From: Candidatus Endomicrobiellum cubanum
GTDB lineage: Bacteria > Elusimicrobiota > Endomicrobiia > Endomicrobiales > Endomicrobiaceae
Reading direction: 5' to 3'
DNA: 64,000 bases
Assembly (NCBI GenBank): GCA_031269735.1
Contig: JAISYS010000042.1
Coordinates: forward strand, 62,001-126,000
In this document: in pieces, positions 39,315-48,799 of the stretch
Layout: every line of letters starts with the position of its first letter
Numbering within the stretch: position 1 is the first letter of the stretch
The notes under the pieces: model-generated
Databases searched by the model: none
What the model was told of the DNA's origin: nothing
Seen by the model: the letters and a program-made list of their open reading frames with translations, nothing else
Made by a program: the position numbers and the translations under genes

Positions 39315-40583
39315 CTATTCCGTTAGTTTCCTACCAATGTGCAAATCAGAACCTATTGGTAACCAACCCTCTACCTCATATGCTACACACTCCTTTAATA
39401 ATCCAGCATAATAATCAACTTTATCCTCCGGTACATAAAAACAACCCTCATCATGTTTGTAATAATTTATCTTGCCTTCACTGCCTAAAACCTTTTTAGC
39501 ATTATACACAGAGAAACACATCAACTCTGAAGCAGTAGTCTGTATTGGATTATTTACACCACACCTAACTAAATGTTCGAACCAACCTGTACCATTCTTT
39601 TTATATTTATTTGTCTCTTCAGGTTTTACAGGTGTACCAAATATACCATAAAATGTATCCGCTCCACTTTTTACTCGCTCTCTAACGTTACGTTCCAATG
39701 CTAACCTTAAAGGATGCCTTACTATCTTTTCGGTGTATGAGGGCCCTAATTCATAATCTATACTAGCTAAATTACTAGACCCATAATTTCCAGCCAATGC
39801 TAATGTCTTTAATTTATCTCTCTTATTTTTCACCTCCTCGTTTATATCAAATTTAGCAGCATCTTTACCTAATGTAATGTAATGTAACAAACCATAATAA
39901 GCATCATCATACATTTTTATTAAATGTATTATGTCTTCATCTCTGATAAAAGCTGAATACGTAATTCTAGGTTCTATTTGACTAGAATCACACGAAATCA
40001 TAGTATAGCCTTCTGGGGCTGTATAAATATCTAAAAGACTACTCGCTACATTTTGTAAACTTGGAGAGCTAGCTGAAATCCTAGATGTGGCTAACAGCGA
40101 CCATAATGGATGTGCAATAACCATTCTATGCTTATCGCACGATTCTGCTACACTAACTGGTAATTCTTTATATTGACCGAGATATGAAACAAGTTGAGAC
40201 CATTCTTTCATTTTTTGGAACAGTCTAAGAAACTCTTTGGCATCTTCATTAATAGATACATCAGCTATTAAAGATGCTACTATCTCTTTTTCTATCGAAA
40301 ATCTCTGCCCACTGTCATCAGCTTGCAACTTATATGAGGGTACATTAAATCTCTGCACTAAAAGTTGCATAATTCTATTTCTATCCGTTATTTTCAAATA
40401 TGGGTCGCCTGTTAAAGAAATCCATTGCTTTCTATTTTTATGAATGTTTAAGAGCAAATCTGCTTCATGCCCTAAAATAAGATATAAATCGAAAAAGCAA
40501 CCAAACGTATCAGTTTCTTGTTGTAAGATACTTCTAACTTCAGCGGGGGTTAAGGGTAACTTTTTATCTGTAATTTTAATCAT
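39315..40583 (-). CDS. family-A DNA polymerase, compact second polymerase
   Basis: Motif A ISCDSSQIEPR, motif B RDKLKTLALAGNYGSS, motif C YYKHDEGCFYV; no exonuclease domain in this ORF. Confidence 0.8.
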   Translation of the reverse strand: MIKITDKKLPLTPAEVRSILQQETDTFGCFFDLYLILGHEADLLLNIHKNRKQWISLTGDPYLKITDRNRIMQLLVQRFNVPSYKLQADDSGQRFSIEKEIVASLIADVSINEDAKEFLRLFQKMKEWSQLVSYLGQYKELPVSVAESCDKHRMVIAHPLWSLLATSRISASSPSLQNVASSLLDIYTAPEGYTMISCDSSQIEPRITYSAFIRDEDIIHLIKMYDDAYYGLLHYITLGKDAAKFDINEEVKNKRDKLKTLALAGNYGSSNLASIDYELGPSYTEKIVRHPLRLALERNVRERVKSGADTFYGIFGTPVKPEETNKYKKNGTGWFEHLVRCGVNNPIQTTASELMCFSVYNAKKVLGSEGKINYYKHDEGCFYVPEDKVDYYAGLLKECVAYEVEGWLPIGSDLHIGRKLTE

Positions 40584-43315
40584 ACTGTCACCTCATAATT
40601 ATATCCAGACTGGTCACATACAACATATTTACGCCCTCTAATCATTTTTACAGGATAACCTCTTTCTTCAAAAGATGCTATTTCAGTATAAGGTAATTCT
40701 CCAAATTCTGATGTATAAAATGTTTTACCCCCATTAGTTATAGTTATTAACTTATCTATATTTACATTTTGAGGTAAACTAGGAATAACCTCAGAGAAGA
40801 ATAAATCATCAGCATCAAATCCTTTGAATTGAATAAAGCCAGAAACTTCTCTATTCCATATTTCTAAATCTACAACGCTCTTGAAATCTTCATTACTAAC
40901 TAATCTAAACTCCCCTATTCTAAATGAGTGTGTTGTAGGCTCTATAGTATCAACATTATTATCATTTTGCTTTAATCCTTCATATAAATAATGCAGGGGG
41001 TGAGTTACCGCTATAAACTCTTTATCTTTCGGATAATACTTCAACTCTTCATACGCTTTTGTAACATAATATAACAACGTTGTTTTCTCTGCGTAACTAT
41101 CCCCTATTTGACGATAAATTAAACTTTTAGCCCCTACTAAATAAGTCCAATACACAAAATTTTGAGATATATCTCCCCTTTTAATCAAGGTGTCTTGTAA
41201 AGGCGTAGGCTCCCACACAGCAGCTAAAGATGTCTCCGGAATCTGATGCATGCCATGCGGTATGATATACTCAGGCGTAACAGTCGCATTTACATAAAAT
41301 CTACGCCATTCCTCGTTACCTGGATACATATTGGTACTTGCTAATGATACAATATCCTCTACATACTCCGTAACAAGCCTGTTCATATTCTGTACGACAG
41401 ATACTTCCTCACTTATTGTACCGCCACCCATCTCATCCGGAAATTTAGCATATCCTTTCGTTATAATGTCAAAAAGGGCTGTGTAAGCCCATATCTTGGA
41501 TGAGTTAATATAAGCTTGTTGTAATCTATTTCCTACAACGTTAAGTTCAACTTCTTCTATAAATCTAGCTTTATATTTTTCTATAATAGTAGCCACTGCA
41601 TCCCGTTTAACTAGCATAAACGAACAAGCAATATGCCGTTTAGCTTTAATCCCACCTAACTCCCTTGCTATCTTAGTAATATATATAATCTCTTGAGCTT
41701 GCTGAGCTTGCTGTATACGGTATAAGGATAAATCCTTGTAATATCCGTTAACTTTATTATCCAATTTTTTAAGTTTAATCCTTAAAAATTTATCTTCTAA
41801 ATTAAAAGATAAAATTTCTTGATTTTCCTTTATATCTCTAACAGTACGATAAATATCACTAGCAGAAATCTTAAATATTCTATTAACAGCCAGCAATGCT
41901 TTATAATACTGACTACTATCCACCATTAAATCTACTTTCTGCCCTTCATCTACATTATCAATATTAATATCTCCATTAAGAATGGCTTCAATGTCCTCTA
42001 GCTTCTCGGTCTTCTCTCCAGAAAAATCATCTCCTCTAAGGTAAGCGTTAATATCATTATCATCAATTGTAGATAAATTTCCATCTACCCCGTCTGATAA
42101 AACTTCTTTTGTTTTTGGTTTCCATGTATTATTTATCTTAGACAAGGCCACGTAAGGCGAACACCCACTTCTAGTTAAAGCTAGGTAACTAGAAACCTCA
42201 TAATTAGATTCCATTTTACTAAGTATTAAATTCGTGCATGCTTTTAATAATAAATCATTTTTAAGCAGTCTCCAATTTGAAATATTCCAATATTGAGGAT
42301 GCACAACAAAGCTAGCTATATCCCCTGTTATATAAAAGGAAATCACTTCTTGCTTGCCAATATATAATACTGTACTGGAATACTGTATAAAACAAGCATC
42401 AGTTTGAATGTTATAAACTTCTTGCGTACTGACCTTACGAATGTCTATAACTGATACTTCATCTTCCCCTAAAGACATACGAATATCATTCAAAATGGCA
42501 TCACTCACAACCGGACGATAACCTTTACCCTTTAATGTCTCTTCTAGTAAAAACTCATTATGCTTAGTTATAAAACACAAATCTGTTTCATACGCTCTAA
42601 GAGTGTCTAACTGTTCTGGATTTACAATTGGTGCACCTAAATAAGTATTTCTTTCCTTTTTCTCTTTAGATATATATCTTAAGTTTAACCCGTCAATACC
42701 CCAACTAAAATAGAAATCAACTAGCTCTAACGGACTAAAATTCTCACTCAATCCTTTACTTAAACACCAGGCTACTAATTTCTTAAATTTATCAAAAGAC
42801 ATTCTTCTTCTATCAGCAATAATAGAAAAATATTCGGCATATTCAGGATTACTAAATTCAGAATATTCAAATAAGGCATTTGGATGCACAAAATAATTCA
42901 AAGGTAAATAATCATCTGCTAATCTTACTGTTTTTAGTGTGTTCAAATACTTTATAAAATCTTCTCTTTGAAAAATTGTGTACTTTGCCTCAGGGAATTT
43001 CATATAAATATCTTCTGCAGGTGTAATTCTACTTTGCAATTCTTCACGAGTTAATTCTCTGCCAATTTTATCCCACATTCTTTGCTCAACCTCTACACTC
43101 GGATTCCAAACTACAGAAGGTAAGTCACTTAACTTAACTCCATTTTTTCTAAAGTCATAAGGGAAATTACAAAGCTTCCAACCGCTGTTTATTAATTTAT
43201 CACATATAACATCGTTAATCAATGATTCTAAAAATAAGGGATAAATGTTTCCATCTTCTTCTAATTCTACTGCAAAAACTTTACTATTCCTAATAAAACA
43301 CTTATTAATATTCAT
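40580..43315 (-). CDS. large hypothetical protein, translationally coupled to the second polymerase
   Basis: 911-aa ORF; 4-nt overlap with the polymerase ORF; no family recognised. Confidence 0.65.
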   Translation of the reverse strand: MNINKCFIRNSKVFAVELEEDGNIYPLFLESLINDVICDKLINSGWKLCNFPYDFRKNGVKLSDLPSVVWNPSVEVEQRMWDKIGRELTREELQSRITPAEDIYMKFPEAKYTIFQREDFIKYLNTLKTVRLADDYLPLNYFVHPNALFEYSEFSNPEYAEYFSIIADRRRMSFDKFKKLVAWCLSKGLSENFSPLELVDFYFSWGIDGLNLRYISKEKKERNTYLGAPIVNPEQLDTLRAYETDLCFITKHNEFLLEETLKGKGYRPVVSDAILNDIRMSLGEDEVSVIDIRKVSTQEVYNIQTDACFIQYSSTVLYIGKQEVISFYITGDIASFVVHPQYWNISNWRLLKNDLLLKACTNLILSKMESNYEVSSYLALTRSGCSPYVALSKINNTWKPKTKEVLSDGVDGNLSTIDDNDINAYLRGDDFSGEKTEKLEDIEAILNGDINIDNVDEGQKVDLMVDSSQYYKALLAVNRIFKISASDIYRTVRDIKENQEILSFNLEDKFLRIKLKKLDNKVNGYYKDLSLYRIQQAQQAQEIIYITKIARELGGIKAKRHIACSFMLVKRDAVATIIEKYKARFIEEVELNVVGNRLQQAYINSSKIWAYTALFDIITKGYAKFPDEMGGGTISEEVSVVQNMNRLVTEYVEDIVSLASTNMYPGNEEWRRFYVNATVTPEYIIPHGMHQIPETSLAAVWEPTPLQDTLIKRGDISQNFVYWTYLVGAKSLIYRQIGDSYAEKTTLLYYVTKAYEELKYYPKDKEFIAVTHPLHYLYEGLKQNDNNVDTIEPTTHSFRIGEFRLVSNEDFKSVVDLEIWNREVSGFIQFKGFDADDLFFSEVIPSLPQNVNIDKLITITNGGKTFYTSEFGELPYTEIASFEERGYPVKMIRGRKYVVCDQSGYNYEVTV

Positions 43316-43340
43316 AATGGATTAACTCCTTTTATTTGTT

Positions 43341-43370
43341 TGGCGTTGTGAGTGTAAACCCACAACGCCA
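43341..43370 (-). repeat. perfect 10-bp stem-loop after the codon-biased gene
   Basis: TGGCGTTGTG-AGTGTAAACC-CACAACGCCA. Confidence 0.75.
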
Positions 43371-43385
43371 TTGCACCTACTGTTG

Positions 43386-43730
43386 TTAGTTTCTACGAAG
43401 CCTAGCTTGCTCAATTGTTTCCACGTGAGCATTCGCCTTTTTGTTAGCCAGCGAAGCTATTGTTAAGCCCAACTTCTCTTCCAGCTTAACTTTAAGTTGC
43501 TCCATAATACGCTTATTTTCCTCTAAATGACGTTTAATGGCAGCATAAGAATTTACAATAGCTTCCCCTTCTCCACCTGCTGTCTGCGTCTCAGCTTCAT
43601 TCTGTAGAATATTAATATTACGAAGAATAGTTTGACTGTACTCCTCACTTTCTTCATAATAACGATTAACAGCTGTGGAAACGCCTTCCATTATTTCTTT
43701 GCTAAGTGCTTTTTGTCCCTTAAGAGCCAT
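43386..43730 (-). CDS. small helical WXG100/ESAT-6-like candidate
   Basis: 114 aa, two predicted helices around AETQTAGGEGEAIVNSYAAIKRHLEENKRIMEQL; codon-biased; upstream of the EssC-like locus. Confidence 0.45.
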   Translation of the reverse strand: MALKGQKALSKEIMEGVSTAVNRYYEESEEYSQTILRNINILQNEAETQTAGGEGEAIVNSYAAIKRHLEENKRIMEQLKVKLEEKLGLTIASLANKKANAHVETIEQARLRRN

Positions 43731-43750
43731 AATATAATCTCACTCCCTTC

Positions 43751-44056
43751 TTATTCAAACGTGCTTTTGACTGCAGAAGCATCATCGATTTCATCTACAT
43801 GCGTAATATATTCTTGCAAAGCATCATGTATATTCGCATTAGCTTCAGTCAAAATCTGCAATCTAGGAAGCAAACTCTTGAAAAATTCCGCAGTAGAAGA
43901 AAGTGACGCCAAACCTGTAGCCTGCGCAGCCTCATCAATCTTACTTTGCACTTTCATAGTACTAGAATACCATTGGTCAATAACTTCCGTAATCTCAGTT
44001 TGTGCTTTTAGTGTCAACTCCTTGTTGAAAACGGCAACATCGCTCATACAACTCAC
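43751..44056 (-). CDS. small helical WXG100-like candidate, second member
   Basis: 101 aa, all-helical by composition, codon-biased; adjacent to the 114-aa protein. Confidence 0.45.
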   Translation of the reverse strand: MSCMSDVAVFNKELTLKAQTEITEVIDQWYSSTMKVQSKIDEAAQATGLASLSSTAEFFKSLLPRLQILTEANANIHDALQEYITHVDEIDDASAVKSTFE

Positions 44057-44092
44057 CTCTTACATCTAATACAACCTTGCATTGACCATTTA

Positions 44093-44120
44093 TCAATAAT
44101 ATAACGAGGAATATTATTGA
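44093..44120. repeat. 10-bp inverted repeat TCAATAATAT-AACGAGGA-ATATTATTGA
   Basis: Perfect arms overlapping the stop codon of the M23-like gene. Confidence 0.6.
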
Positions 44121-44809
44121 GTGATGCTATAATACATCTCATCGTATGAAATTCTTACATTCTTGCCATTCTCTTCCTTCTTGTAACAAATGAAATCTGT
44201 ATTTATGGTAGAGAAGCCTATAACCTGTCCTTTTCCAATTTCTTGTCCAGCTCTAGGAAAAGACCCTCTATGCACATAAAACTTATCTAATGGTTCCTCT
44301 CTATCCTTACAACAATACCATTTTTTCAAATTAACAAATTGTACAATATATTTTTCTCCTTCACCCGTTGACTCTAAAGACATAGCCATACCATTATCTC
44401 TATATTCAGAAGAATTAGCAGACGTTATTAAAATACAATCGAAGGGAGCAATTAACTCTTTATTATCTTCAGCTTTGAAATCACATTCTTCGTATGCTAA
44501 TCCTTTATAGCTATCTACATATTTATTAACATCTCCCACTTTAGGTTCTATCCATACATATCCCTTTACTCCTACAAATTCTACATTAACGTTACTAGCT
44601 ACGTATGGGATATTATTACAAGAATCTTCCTCAAATATACCATGTTGAAAAACAGCTGTATTCAAATCTCTGTAATCCAAAGCAGATTCTGATTCAACTA
44701 CTTGATAATAATTATCATCAAAAAATAATTCCTCTTTAGGTAACACTAACTCTAAATCATTAAAAACCGCCATTAACGCTGCTAGAGCTAAACTCAAAAG
44801 TTTTGACAT
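44114..44809 (-). CDS. M23/LytM-like (lysostaphin-fold) domain protein with N-terminal signal/anchor
   Basis: Hydrophobic N-terminus; LIAPFDCILITSANSSE..., YIVQFVNLKKWYC, VHRGSFPRAGQEIGKGQVIGFS. Confidence 0.5.
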   Translation of the reverse strand: MSKLLSLALAALMAVFNDLELVLPKEELFFDDNYYQVVESESALDYRDLNTAVFQHGIFEEDSCNNIPYVASNVNVEFVGVKGYVWIEPKVGDVNKYVDSYKGLAYEECDFKAEDNKELIAPFDCILITSANSSEYRDNGMAMSLESTGEGEKYIVQFVNLKKWYCCKDREEPLDKFYVHRGSFPRAGQEIGKGQVIGFSTINTDFICYKKEENGKNVRISYDEMYYSITQ

Positions 44810-44822
44810 TTTCCTTTCCTTT

Positions 44823-44856
44823 CTTTTTATATGAAATGAAAGTCAAATTTTTTTCT
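44823..44856 (-). promoter_or_regulatory. recurrent 34-bp motif, copy C (candidate promoter)
   Basis: Minus strand AGAAAAAAATTTGACTTTCATTTCATATAAAAAG. Confidence 0.65.
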
Positions 44857-44863
44857 CAAATTA

Positions 44864-44998
44864 CTAAAACCAATAAACTAGCAAATAGGCTGCAAGTATT
44901 AGCATCACTAGGCTCAATGAGAGTTTGAGCGATAGGTGTATCACTTTGAAAAATAGAAAAACGAATAACAATATAGAAATAACAATAAATAAAGTCAA
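44864..44998 (-). CDS. small hydrophobic protein (44 aa, likely two TM segments)
   Basis: Manual translation from TTG: LTLFIVISILLFVFLFFKVIHLSLKLSLSLVMLILAAYLLVYWF; AAGGA upstream. Confidence 0.4.
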   Translation of the reverse strand: MTLFIVISILLFVFLFFKVIHLSLKLSLSLVMLILAAYLLVYWF

Positions 44999-45011
44999 AA
45001 CTCACACATCC

Positions 45012-45410
45012 TTAATAATATACACATCTTAAATATCCAGTTGTCTCTAATGATGAAATAAACCCAATAGCTTTATTTTTATATAAAACTTTTATCCCTG
45101 ATAAACCACGTCTAATTACATGTTTATTCTTGACATCTATATAAAAATAATCACCATCATTTTTTATAACTTCTGCAACTTCATCTTCAAAAGTGACTAT
45201 TGACCCTATTGCTATAACATTAGGTTGATATTTTTCATTTATATAAACAGCTATGTCTTTTTGTACATCTTTATGAATTAGCTTATACCTACTAAAAGAA
45301 TCTTCTGAAATATGGGCTACTGTAATCATAATCCTTGAATTATTAATTTCACTCCCTACTCCTGCACCTGTAAGTATAAGACATAAGAATATAGGAAATA
45401 AAGCCTTCAC
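45012..45410 (-). CDS. hypothetical exported protein
   Basis: Signal-like N-terminus; overlaps the EssC-like gene end. Confidence 0.55.
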   Translation of the reverse strand: MKALFPIFLCLILTGAGVGSEINNSRIMITVAHISEDSFSRYKLIHKDVQKDIAVYINEKYQPNVIAIGSIVTFEDEVAEVIKNDGDYFYIDVKNKHVIRRGLSGIKVLYKNKAIGFISSLETTGYLRCVYY

Positions 45411-48400
45411 AAAACAATCTCTCTCCCTTCTAATGTTCTTGTAAATTCATGCTGATATATTTTGAATTTATATTGAGTAGACCCATATGCATAAATAGCA
45501 AAACCTAAACTTTCTGGTAATTTAGACGCTCTAGCATTATCCAAAAATTTATATGATGTCTGTTCATCACACTTTGCTGCTATTTTATGGTTACATAAAC
45601 TGTGTAAACTACTCGGTATTTCTTTTGCTATTCTACATGCGAATATGAAATGAATATCAACAAGAGAACAAGCTTGTAACACACGCTTAAACCTATCAGT
45701 TAGTTTATAAACTTCTTCACGCCCAAAACCTTTATATTTTTCCCATTGTATGGCAATAAAATAAATAGGGACTAGTTCTTTACTGTTTCTTTCTTTTCTG
45801 GCATCCACCATACCTTCTAACGCCTCAATCCAAGACTCAAACTCAAATGAAGGTAAAGACATAGTAACTAAAGACTCCTCTACTAAATCCTCCACTCCTA
45901 ATAGAATATGTGTGTCTTTATCAGCAGAATGTATAATCATCTTTACATTATCACGCATATTTATATTATCAACAAAAGTCATAACAAGATTCATCAAATC
46001 AACTCTCTCAAATGCATACAGTAATATATGTTCACCATCTTCTATTGTCATATTAAAATTATGAGGCGCTTTATTTAATGAAAAACCAGTTCTCTCTCCT
46101 AATATAAATAATCTAGGTTTAGATACCAACCCATCATTATCTGCATAAAAAGAAAATAAGTCACTTGCGTAGTGTAAATTCTTCTCGTTATAGAATACAG
46201 CTGGTTGATTAGTGTAACCATATTTTATATTTAAGTCGTTTAATATAACTAAAGTATCTTCTAACACTTTATTTGATGCAAATGGAACTCTCCAAAGAGT
46301 AGTAGACGATTGCTCCTCACCACCACTCGTATTAGTATACAAATATCCAAACTTAGTTTTTATAGTACCAGCTTGTGGACTTCCTATTATACTAGTAGAA
46401 ATGTCTTTTGAGCATCTCAAAGCTACCCGTAACGAGAACTGGTCTAGTATATCCTTAGACAAAGTACCTTTCATTGACTGAGAAGTAAACCACATATGGC
46501 ATCCACAAAATCTGGCTAACTTTGATAAAGAAGTTATGGCTGTTGAAATTTTATCGACACTTTTTGGGTCAACTTCTGTGAACATAACTTGAAACTCGTC
46601 TATCAACACCAATATTCTTGGAATACACAAGTGCTCAGTATTAGAATTTATCATCTTATTGTTGTACTCTTCTAACTTCTTAACACCAGTTTTAGCGAAT
46701 ATCTCAGTACGTCTATTCATCTCACTCAATAAATAATCAAATACAGATATTGCGTATTCGCCATCTTTCGTACCTGCAATTATTTTAGTATGAGGTAATC
46801 TGGATAACCCAGTTTCTATATCCACATACATAGCAAACTCAACATTCTTAAAATCAACCATAACTAACTCGAGTTGTCTTGGAGAATATTTACGTAATAA
46901 GGAAGCTAGCATTTGATTTATAGCTGCTGATTTACCCGCTCCAGTTGTGCCAACCATAAGTGCATGAACATTCCCATCTCCTAGAACTATCTCATAACCT
47001 TTAGTTGGGTCACCATTTTCTAACCCGAAATTTAACCCTATACCTTTATTAGTTGAATATGTCCAATATTTTTGTTCTGGTATAAATATATCAGAAAATC
47101 CAGTTACATAATCTATAGAATCTACTTTGCTATTTTCTACAGCATCGATAAAAGTAGATACACAAGAATGTAATAATTCTAAAGTAACAGGTAAGGGATT
47201 ATCAATACCTTGAAATGGTTTATCGTAATAAATAGTATTACTCAAACCAAAATCATGTATAATCCATACGAATACTCCATATCTAGCGGAGTATTCCATA
47301 AATTTTAAGATGCTTTTTGACTCTAACACCTTTTTTATATCTGAGCATAATATTAAAAGTTTATAATCACGTGTTACTTTTCCTACAGCGTAGGCTTGCT
47401 CATTATACTCATTTATATTCTGTTTTCCAATAATCTTTACATTCTCTTGTGCATAAGTTCTTAACTCATCTATTATTGTTTCTATACCTTTTGTTTTTAC
47501 TTCGATGTAATCCGAAATTTTATTATTAAAAAACTCAGAGAAATCAGCACCTAATCTATCTGGGTCATAAATAGTTACTTGTAAACATTTCTCTTTCACA
47601 GCTAATATTGCATTACATAACATTAACTTAACAAAATCTAGCATGCCCTCAGCTTTAACGTTAAATACTATGTTCGCTAGCTGCATAGTAACTTTCAACT
47701 CTATGGCATCTTTATATTTTCCTAATACGAAATCTAAATTAAATATTGGCTTATCATTTATAAAAGTACCAAATGCCTTATTAGCATTTATAATTGAGTT
47801 GATAGTCTCTTCTATATTATTATATCCTTCCGTTATAACATCTAATATAGAAGTGTATAACCTATTAACTATCTCATTAGCTTTATTTATATCCGAGTCT
47901 ATACTTTCAATATTACTGGCTATATATCTCTTTTCTTCTTGAATCGCCAAATCTGGATTTTTCTTTTCTAACTCTACTAAAGTCTCTTTATAACTTTGCT
48001 CAATGTCACTCACATCTAACTCAATAACATCAGGAGTAACAACATATTTATCAAAATTTATATTAAACATAACAGATTGAGCTATACGCAAAGAATCTAA
48101 AGCTTTATTCAATCCCCAGGCAGACTTATACATCCTATAAAACAAATATACCAAAACAAAAGGAGAAAAGATGAATACGCTACAAATAACACCAAACATA
48201 AACATAAATTTATCTTTATTTCCTGTATCATCTATAAAATCCTCCAAAATAGTCATAAATTTAGTATTTTGTCTCTTTTCTAAACTTTTACATCCTTTTA
48301 ACCCAGTATCAATTAATACCTCTAACTCTTGTTTTGAAACATCTTCCGTTATCTTTAAGTCTGATGGGGATACATCGTAAACATCAATCACTTTATCCAA

Positions 48401-48796
48401 TTTATCTTTATACATTAACAATTCTTCATGCTTCTTCACTAAACCTAACACTTCATTATTAGCTTCACGGTTAAGTCGTTCTAATTCTTTGTCATATTCT
48501 AAACGTCTACTATCCATTTTGGTACTAGCATCACATTTAAGTTGTTCTAATGAATTTTCATAATCTATTTTTTCTTTATTAAAATACTCTACTAAAATAT
48601 CATTCAAATTTATAACAAGCGGTGCAGGTTTATTGATTTGCAAGGATTGAAGCATACTTCTTAGTCTGTCTCTTTCTTCAACTAACTGAATTAAATCGTA
48701 ATGTTCGAAATTCTGTAAATAGTATTTTTCATACTTCGTTTTGTTAGATTCTAAATAATTAGATATATGTGTCTGTAATAACTCTTTATAAATCAT
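45407..48796 (-). CDS. EssC/EccC-like FtsK/SpoIIIE-type membrane ATPase
   Basis: TM pair near residue 200; MVGTTGAGKSAAINQML, LELVMVDFKNVEF, ILVLIDEFQVMF, second degenerate FtsK-like module (PRLFILGERTGF ... EDGEHILLYAFERVDLMNLV). Confidence 0.75.
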   Translation of the reverse strand: MIYKELLQTHISNYLESNKTKYEKYYLQNFEHYDLIQLVEERDRLRSMLQSLQINKPAPLVINLNDILVEYFNKEKIDYENSLEQLKCDASTKMDSRRLEYDKELERLNREANNEVLGLVKKHEELLMYKDKLDKVIDVYDVSPSDLKITEDVSKQELEVLIDTGLKGCKSLEKRQNTKFMTILEDFIDDTGNKDKFMFMFGVICSVFIFSPFVLVYLFYRMYKSAWGLNKALDSLRIAQSVMFNINFDKYVVTPDVIELDVSDIEQSYKETLVELEKKNPDLAIQEEKRYIASNIESIDSDINKANEIVNRLYTSILDVITEGYNNIEETINSIINANKAFGTFINDKPIFNLDFVLGKYKDAIELKVTMQLANIVFNVKAEGMLDFVKLMLCNAILAVKEKCLQVTIYDPDRLGADFSEFFNNKISDYIEVKTKGIETIIDELRTYAQENVKIIGKQNINEYNEQAYAVGKVTRDYKLLILCSDIKKVLESKSILKFMEYSARYGVFVWIIHDFGLSNTIYYDKPFQGIDNPLPVTLELLHSCVSTFIDAVENSKVDSIDYVTGFSDIFIPEQKYWTYSTNKGIGLNFGLENGDPTKGYEIVLGDGNVHALMVGTTGAGKSAAINQMLASLLRKYSPRQLELVMVDFKNVEFAMYVDIETGLSRLPHTKIIAGTKDGEYAISVFDYLLSEMNRRTEIFAKTGVKKLEEYNNKMINSNTEHLCIPRILVLIDEFQVMFTEVDPKSVDKISTAITSLSKLARFCGCHMWFTSQSMKGTLSKDILDQFSLRVALRCSKDISTSIIGSPQAGTIKTKFGYLYTNTSGGEEQSSTTLWRVPFASNKVLEDTLVILNDLNIKYGYTNQPAVFYNEKNLHYASDLFSFYADNDGLVSKPRLFILGERTGFSLNKAPHNFNMTIEDGEHILLYAFERVDLMNLVMTFVDNINMRDNVKMIIHSADKDTHILLGVEDLVEESLVTMSLPSFEFESWIEALEGMVDARKERNSKELVPIYFIAIQWEKYKGFGREEVYKLTDRFKRVLQACSLVDIHFIFACRIAKEIPSSLHSLCNHKIAAKCDEQTSYKFLDNARASKLPESLGFAIYAYGSTQYKFKIYQHEFTRTLEGREIVL

Positions 48797-48799
48797 AAA

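Noticed and set aside
43632-44069. 145-aa plus-strand ORF
   Set aside because: Antisense to the two codon-biased small helical genes; same codon-bias artefact.
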